Shown here in pieces: positions 56,616 through 64,000 of a DNA stretch of 64,000 nucleotides. This DNA comes from Pezicula radicicola (lineage: Eukaryota; Ascomycota; Leotiomycetes; Helotiales; Dermateaceae): positions 621,975 to 685,974 of the forward strand of contig PDUO01000016.1 in the NCBI GenBank assembly GCA_003008705.1, given 5' to 3'. Each line of letters begins with the position of its first letter. Position 1 is the first letter of the stretch. Position numbers and translations under genes: made by a program. Below the pieces are notes generated by a model, which did not search any database, was not told where the DNA came from, and saw only the letters and a program-made list of their open reading frames with translations.

Positions 56616-59600
56616 ATGGCCGACCTGGCTCTCCCTAGTGTTCCTACTCCCACCTCTTCCCCGTCGCCCATCTCACCGAACGGGGCATCTACAAATGGCT
56701 TGCCAACCATAGACCCGACTTTGGTGGTTGAGCATCTCGCTGCTGTCCTCGAAATTACCCTTGGTGCCACAAGAAAAGACCTCGAGAACACTGGGAGCTT
56801 ACTGTCAAAGTCAAGATTCTCTGACACTATCTTAAGATGCACACGGTTCTCAGGCGAATCTCAGGTTGCGCTCTATGTGATCAAGGAATTCGCATCTGCC
56901 GATGGCACAAATGGTGTACTTGACGGATCCAGTATGTTTCTTCTCTTCTCCCATGACAGATGGATACATAGAAGCTAAGACCAACAGGCCATACAATGTA
57001 CAATTATAATCTTGCCGCCGATATTTCATTCTCCCCTTCCACAGCTGCCTCGATTGCATTTCTCAAACGCCCTCAACCCATAGATCCTTCGATACCCATA
57101 TCCTCGCAAATACAAATAATAAACCTGCCCGGCGTGGCTAGTACGGGAAGCGGACAAAACGCAGCCCCCGTCTCTCCCTTCGAAATTTTACATTCTGTTG
57201 TTCACCTAGCGCTGGCGCCATATTTCGATGCATACACCAAGACACAGCCGACGACAAATGGTACCCGTGGAAGATCCGATGTGGAGGCGAAGACTGGAAT
57301 TCCTGTAACCAAGAAGAGAATGGCAGAGTTGGAGTTGAGCTTATTACATCTTCAGCAAAATATCGAAATTCCCGACTTGATTTTGCCCTTGCATCCCATG
57401 GTCCAAAATGCGTTGGAGGAAGCAGCAGCCCGGAACGTGAAACCATCTCCAGAGCTCATTCCCGAAGCTTTGTTGCAAGACAGTACCTTTCTCAACACTC
57501 TACAATCAAATGTTAATGGCTGGATTAAGTCAATACAGGCTATCACAAAAATGTCGAGAGATGCCAAGAGCGGGACGGCCACACAGGAGATCAATTTCTG
57601 GTTGTCTATGGAATCATCGTTAGAAGGTATTGAAGTTCAACTGCGCAGCAGTGGTGTTTTGCTTACAATGGAAATTCTTCGGACCGCAAAACGGTTTCAA
57701 GCTACCGTCAGTTTCTCAGCAGACACCGGTCTTAAAGAGGCCATGGACAAGGTTCAGAAATATAACCAGTTAATGCGAGATTTTCCTTTGGACGAATTAC
57801 TGTCCGCAACATCTTTGGTCAAAATTGAGGATGCCATTGGCCTTATCTTTGGCCATCTGAACAAGAAGCTCCGCATATGTCCATATCCTATTCGCCGAGC
57901 CTTGCCGCTAGTTGAGTCAATTTCAGCGGACTTGGATACCCAACTCCATAGCTTGTTGCATGGTCGGTCTTTGATGCACTTAGACTACAGAGACTTCAAG
58001 AACCTCATGGCGTCGGCCGAGTCAATCTTTAGAACATGGGAAGAAAATGTTAAGGAGTTCACGAATGTAGCAAGAGAAGTCACTCGGCGAAGGAATGAGA
58101 AGTTTATCCCGATCAAGATCCTTCCCAAGCATGCTGAATTGCAGGCACGGTTGAAGTATGTTGCTACTTTCCGGGAAAATCACGAGCAGTTGCAAAACAC
58201 TATAGTCAACGTTTTGGGTCCGAAGGGCGAATCGAATGGTTTGACTGATGGTACTACTACTAACGGTGTAATTCTCGTTGAAGAGATGGGTGATGTTGAT
58301 GCCGTTGAGGAAGTTCAGCAAGCATGGGCGGCACTTAACAATGTCGACCTGCTGGACGTTACCCCGGAGGGAACACAAACTTGGGTGCAAGCTGAGATTA
58401 CTTACAATGAGCGCACCTCGCGAGTGGAGAATTCCATTATAGCTCGACTTCGTGACCGGCTTGCAACAGCGAAGAACGCCAACGAGATGTTTCGTGTTTT
58501 CTCAAAGTTCAACGCCCTATTCGTTCGCCCGAAGATTAGGGGTGCTATCACTGAGTATCAATCACAGCTGATCGATAATGTGAAGCACGACATCTCATCG
58601 TTACACGAACGGTTCAAGCAGCAATATGGCCATTCAGAAGCCCACGCAATGGCCCAACTTCGAGATCTTCCCCCAGTCTCTGGAGCAATCATCTGGGCCC
58701 GACAAATTGAGCGACAACTTGATGGCTACATGAAAAAGGTAGAGGATGTACTTGGAAACGATTGGGCTCTTCACTCGGAAGGCCAGAAGCTACAGAGCGA
58801 AAGCAATCTTTTCCGTAAAAAGCTCGAAACACGCCCGATCTTTGAGGCTTGGCTACATGACGTACAGAGAAAACAGATTTCTATTGCTGGACGGCTTTTT
58901 AACATCAACAAGATTCGAGCGCAGAATAATGCCCTTGAACTAGCCGTCAACTTTGACCCCCAGGTCATCGCACTCTTTAAGGAGACTCGCAATCTACTTT
59001 GGCTCAATTTCGCAGTCCCCCACCAAATCAACAATATTTCGAAGGAAGCAAAGCGAGTATACCCTTATGCTGTTAGTTTAATGGAGAGCGTTCGGACTTT
59101 AGCTCAGACCAATCGTCAGATCGCAAGCATGTCAGACGTTGCCATTCTCTTAAGCGGATATGAGAACGAGGTCCAAGCTTTAGTTTCTAAAGGGGTTCCT
59201 TTGAAATGGGAGTCATTCGTTCATTCTTTTGACATTCACATCAAGCAAACTCCATACATTTCCAACGGCGCCATTGACCATGTTAGCGGTCGGAGCGAGA
59301 GCAAGCACGTCCAATTCATTCGTGAATTCGCTGCGTCTGTATCTCTGCTACAGAGCAAAACCACTACCCTAGCAACGATCAATGTAACGATCCAAAAAGC
59401 TCTTGCGGATCTGGAGTCTTGTTCCTATGATGCCTCGGCTTTCCAAGCGCAATTAGAAACTATTCAAATGGCCGTGGATAAACTGAATTTGGAGAATTAT
59501 GTCAATCTCGCCTACTGGGTTAGACAGATGAACGAACGGATCAAGGTGACTTTACTTGCAAGATTACGTAAAGCTATTGATTCTTGGATCGAAACATTTG

Positions 59601-62600
59601 AGAATGAGCGATCAGAAGGTGTAAACGACGACAGCCGACGTAAGCATCTCAGTGTTGTCGGGGACATGACTATAGAGCAGAAACCGACCCTCAAGCGTCT
59701 TGTGCACGAGATATCGATGCGCAATCAAGTAATCTACTTGGATCCGCCACTAGAGTTTGCAAGGGCTAGTTGGTTCTCGCAGCTCCATGAGTGGCTCGGC
59801 GTTGTTTGCAACTTACGAAAGATCAAAGCTTCACGATATGAGATGACACTGACAACTCGAAGTGATGCCGAAGCTCGGTTCACGGATTTGCCTGGATTTT
59901 GTGCAAACAGCTTATCTCGTGTGTATACCAGCATAGAGAGGAAACTGCAGGAAATCAGTGGATACATCGATAAATGGCTTCAATTCCAATCTCTGTGGGA
60001 TCTCCAATCTGACCAAGTCTATGAGATACTCGGTGAACAGTTATCGAAGTGGTTACAACTACTTCAAGAAATTAGAAAGTCTCGTGCGACGTTCGACACC
60101 ACTGAGGTCAGCAGATCATTTGGTCATCTCACCATCGATTATGATCAAGTACAGACTAAGGTCAATGCCAAATACGACCAGTGGCAGCACGAAATACTCA
60201 CGAAGTTTGCTGGCCGTCTTGGTACGCGCGTGCGTGAAGTTTATGCGGAGGTTGAGAAGGCACGACGTGATCTGGAACAACAGTCTTTAGAAGCAAGCTC
60301 GACAGCACAGGCTGTACAGTTCATTACAATTGTTCAGACTTGTAAGCGCAAAGTTAAGGCTTGGGGACCAGAAGTAGAGACCTTCCGTCAAGGTCAGACA
60401 ACATTGGTGCGCCAAAGATATCAATTCCCAGCAGATTGGCTAGCTGTCGAACAAATTGATTCGGAATGGACAGCTCTTAACGAAATCCTTACTAGGAAGG
60501 CGAAGATTGTTCAAGATCAAACTGATGCACTCCGGGCCAAGATAACTGCAGAGGACAAGGTTGTTGGGGACAAAATTGCCGAGATCACCTTCCAGTGGAA
60601 TGAGGAGAAACCCGTATCAGGTACCATTGCTCCAGATGTCGCTTCGGCTACATTGTCTTCTTTCGAGGATCGAATTACCAGGCTCCACGAGGAGTCTGAG
60701 ATGGTTTCCAAAGCAAAGGAGGCTTTGGACCTTCCTGCAAGTCCAGATACAGCTCTTGCAGCTATTCTCGAAGAGGTTCAAGACTTCAAATCAGTATGGG
60801 CTGCTCTTTCTACCATATGGAAGAGCTTAAATGATCTGAGAGAATTACTATGGACTAGTGTGCAGCCTCGGAAATTGCGTTCTCAAATTGATGGGCTTAT
60901 CAAGATGACGAAGGAGATGCCTAGTCGTATGAGACAATATGCTGCCTTTGAGCACATTCAGAATGTGCTCCGCCAATTCCTCAAGGTCAATCCAGTCCTC
61001 ACCGATTTGAAGTCCGAGGCTGTTAGAGACCGTCATTGGAATAAGATCTTTAAAGCTCTTAAGCCCGGCAAGCGCTATTCGCCTATGTCAATGACACTCG
61101 GAGACGTATGGGATCTCAACCTCGCTGCCAGTGAAGTGGTTATTCGTGACATCATTGCACAAGCACAAGGAGAAATGGCCCTGGAAGAATTTCTGAAGCA
61201 AGTTAGAGAGATATGGACAAGCTACTCGCTAGATCTTGTCAACTACCAAAATAAGTGTCGACTTATCCGGGGCTGGGACGATCTGTTCGCAAAGTGTAGC
61301 GAAAACCTCAACTCACTCCAAGCGATGAGGCACTCTCCGTACTACAAAGAATTCGAAGAAGAGGCATCATCATGGGAAGACAAGCTCAATCGAGTTCACG
61401 TACTCTTCGATGTGTGGATTGATGTTCAACGTCAGTGGGTGTATCTTGAAGGAGTTTTCACCGGAAATGCAGACATCAAGCATCTCTTGCCTATTGAGTC
61501 ATCGAGATTTCAAAACATCAACTCGGAATTCTTTGCAGTCATGAAGAAAGTCTACAAACAGCCTTTCGTCCTGGACGTCCTAAATATCTCAGGTGTCCAG
61601 AAATCGCTGGAACGTCTCGCCGAGCTTTTAAACAAAATTCAAAAAGCGCTTGGTGAATACCTTGAAAGAGAGCGTGTGTCATTCCCACGGTTCTATTTCG
61701 TTGGTGATGAGGATCTATTGGAAATTATTGGAAATAGTAACGACACCCTTCGAATTGCGAAACACTTCAAGAAGATGTTTGCTGGATTGTCAGGCCTCAT
61801 CATGGATGAGGACCATCTAATATCTGGTTTCACGTCAAAAGAAGGTGAAGAAGTAAGACTGAAGAAAGAGATCTCTCTCATCAAAACTCCAAAAATCAAC
61901 GATTGGTTGGCACTGCTAGAGAGTAGCATGAAGTCAACCCTCGCAGAACTGCTCGCAGAAGCTGTGGAGCAATACGAGGTATTATTTGCTGCCGCTGAAG
62001 TGAATTCTACTGCGTTGAATGAGTACATCAACACATTCCCCAGCCAAATTGTGGTTCTGGCCACCCAGGTAGTCTGGACTTCGGCCATCGAAAAATCACT
62101 GGAAGCTGGTGGTTCCACGCTGGAAAGCCTTTACAACCAAGAAGTCAAGGTGCTCCGCATCTTGGCATCTACGGTCCTTGGTGATCTTGACCCAATATTG
62201 AGGAAGACATGCGAGCAACTGATTACGGAATGTGTTCACCAACGCGATGTCATCGAGAAGCTTGTCAACCTGAATGCTTCGACGCCGAACCATTATCTAT
62301 GGCTCTTGCAGATGAAGTACGTGTACAAGGCTGAAGGTGACTTCATGCAGCGTCTCCATATTAAGATGGCGAATGCCAAGCTTGCTTACGGCTTCGAATA
62401 CTTGGGTGTAACAGAACGGCTTGTTCGCACGCCACTCACAGATCGCTGCTTCTTAACACTTACACAAGCCCTTTGTCAACGACTCGGAGGTTCTCCGTAT
62501 GGACCTGCCGGCACCGGAAAAACTGAATCTGTGAAGGCACTAGGAGTTCAGCTTGGTCGCTTTACACTCGTCTTTTGTTGCGACGACACCTTCGATTTCC

Positions 62601-64000
62601 AGGCCATGGGGCGTATCTTCCTTGGTATCTGCCAGGTCGGAGCATGGGGATGTTTTGATGAATTCAATCGACTGGAAGAACGAATTCTGTCCGCTGTATC
62701 ACAACAGGTCCAGAACATACAGCTAGGTTTGAAGCAAGGCGTTGATGATCCAAAATCTCAAATTGAATTGGTTGGACGGCAACTATGTGTTAACCAGAAT
62801 ACCGGCCTTTTCATCACAATGAATCCTGGATATGCTGGTCGATCAAATCTGCCCGACAATCTCAAAAAATTGTTTCGAAGTGTTGCTATGTCCAAGCCCG
62901 ATAAGGAGCTTATCGCCGAGGTTATGCTCTACTCGCAAGGCTTTAACCAGGCCAAGCAGCTTTCAAAACAGACCGTACCATTTTTCGATCGTTGCTCGGC
63001 GAAGCTTTCAAAGCAGGCACATTACGATTTTGGTTTGCGAGCTTTGAAGAGTGTACTGGTCAGTTCTGGTGGTCTGAAGCGTGCTCGCCTTGCCCAGACC
63101 GATGGCAATCTTGGACCTGAAGAAGAGGTGGAACCCCAGATTATCGTCCAGAGTATACGCGAAACTATCGCTCCTAAGCTGATCAAGAGCGATGTGGACA
63201 TCATGAGGGTTATTGAAGCTGAGTCGTTCCCTGGAGTCGATTATGTTCCAGCTAGCTTAGAGGAACTGCAAGCCGCCATCCGCAGCATTGCTGCCGAGAA
63301 GCATCTGGTGGTCAATGATACATGGATGACCAAAGTCCTCCAGCTCTATCAGATACAAGGCATCCATCATGGTGTGATGATGGTTGGCAATTCTGGATCA
63401 GGAAAGTCTTTAGCTTGGAAAGTCCTATTGCAAGCTCTTCAGCAAGTTGAAGGTGTTGAAGGCGTATGCCACATTATCGACTCCAAAGTTATGTCGAAGG
63501 AAGCTCTATATGGAAATTTGGATTCGACTACTCGAGAATGGACAGACGGCTTGTTCACAAGCATTCTTCGCAAAATTGTCGATAATTTGCGTGGCGAGGA
63601 GTCTAAGCGACACTGGATTGTATTTGATGGAGATGTGGATCCTGAATGGGTAGAGAACTTGAACAGTGTTCTTGATGACAACAAACTGCTCACTTTGCCT
63701 AACGGCGAGCGTCTTAATCTGCCTTCAAATGTCCGAATTATGTTTGAAGTCGAGACATTGAAATACGCCACACTAGCAACAGTTAGTCGATGCGGTATGG
63801 TTTGGTTCAGCGAAGATACAGTAACGTCTAACATGATGGTATCTAATTACTTGGACACCCTAAGAAAGGTCGCTTTCGAAGATCTCGATGAAGATGCCGT
63901 AGCAACTGGACAGACAGCTGCCAAAGCCCTTGCCCTTCAAGGACAAGTAGCAGATCTTTTACATGTTTTCTTGACCACAGACGACTTCATCGTCAATGCT
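56616..64000 (+). CDS. DYN1: Cytoplasmic dynein heavy chain (5' part, truncated by window end)
   Basis: Heavy chain of cytoplasmic dynein 1 (nudA/ro-1 type), the minus-end-directed microtubule motor needed for nuclear migration and endosome transport. Exon 1 is 56616-56931. After a 56-bp intron the frame runs open from 56988 to the window end, about 2440 codons in all. The N terminus is [20 protein letters not shown], then [20 protein letters not shown]. The tail domain (about 1-1400) and linker ([20 protein letters not shown] marks the AAA1 start) are present. The AAA1 Walker A is [10 protein letters not shown], about residue 1945, followed by [20 protein letters not shown] (Walker B) and [20 protein letters not shown]. 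The AAA2 Walker A is VGNSGSGKS at about 2239. AAA3-6 and the stalk lie beyond the window. One intron near the 5' end and a single very long exon are the usual layout. Confidence 0.97.

Overview
This is a filamentous ascomycete (Pezizomycotina) nuclear window. The genes are broken by many short GT-AG introns (about 45-60 bp) with CTAAC/CTGAC-type branch sites. The gene set (EGT1, NUF2, DUF3112-type membrane protein, VGPPQ-type secreted protein, cytoplasmic dynein heavy chain) is typical of that group. The style of the intergenic DNA suggests, but does not prove, a leotiomycete. I recognise 22 protein-coding loci, 18 of them with a fairly confident identity. I found no rRNA or tRNA gene, CRISPR array, biosynthetic cluster or operon.

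Layout, left to right. 1-511: 5' end of the AP-3 adaptor beta subunit (minus, runs off the left edge). 833-1669: unknown acidic-tailed protein (plus). 1784-3277: kinetochore NUF2 (minus). 5251-8772: ergothioneine synthase EGT1, 13 exons (plus). 10254-11720: unknown charged protein (plus). 12280-15077: CLC chloride channel/exchanger (plus). 15788-18264: C2-domain protein with an apparent frameshift (minus). 19185-20182: histone-fold DPB3-like protein (plus). 20460-21474: U2 snRNP A' (minus). 21832-26592: VPS15 (minus). 27806-29769: membrane SH3 protein (minus). 32749-33366: 108-residue acidic protein (plus). 33400-36290: AT-rich island with a 463-bp TA-flanked MITE. 36292-37980: GMP synthase (minus). 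39046-40216: DUF3112-type membrane protein (plus). 40972-43113: tandem ABC ATPase with a mitochondrial-type N terminus (minus). 43596-44135: UMP1 (plus). 44597-45522: UBL3/MUB-like prenylated ubiquitin-fold protein (minus). 48044-48798: secreted two-domain protein (plus). 50020-51303: PP2A catalytic subunit (minus). 51969-54177: EXO84 (minus). 54521-55213: TOM20 (plus). 56616-64000: cytoplasmic dynein heavy chain, truncated by the window end (plus).

The genes do not form a pathway. Most are housekeeping genes for vesicle traffic (AP-3, VPS15, EXO84), chromosome segregation and transport (NUF2, dynein), replication and splicing (DPB3-like, U2A'), proteostasis (UMP1), mitochondrial import (TOM20), signalling (PP2A) and metabolism (GMP synthase, EGT1). 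They are arranged as divergent pairs sharing promoters and convergent pairs sharing terminator regions. The accessory-looking parts are the AT-rich stretches around 33.4-36.3 kb and 45.5-48.0 kb, the MITE, the degenerate palindrome at 46.9 kb and the secreted protein at 48 kb.

The items most worth a second look are these: the secreted protein, which is an internal duplication that carried its intron along, with one copy using a GC donor; the MITE, whose terminal repeats differ only by C/T transitions; a GG in place of GT at the first intron of EGT1; and a reading-frame break in the C2-domain gene that matches an exon sum one base off a multiple of three. I did not see a clearly new multi-gene system. 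Exon boundaries were worked out by hand from splice consensus, phase and protein continuity and are predictions.
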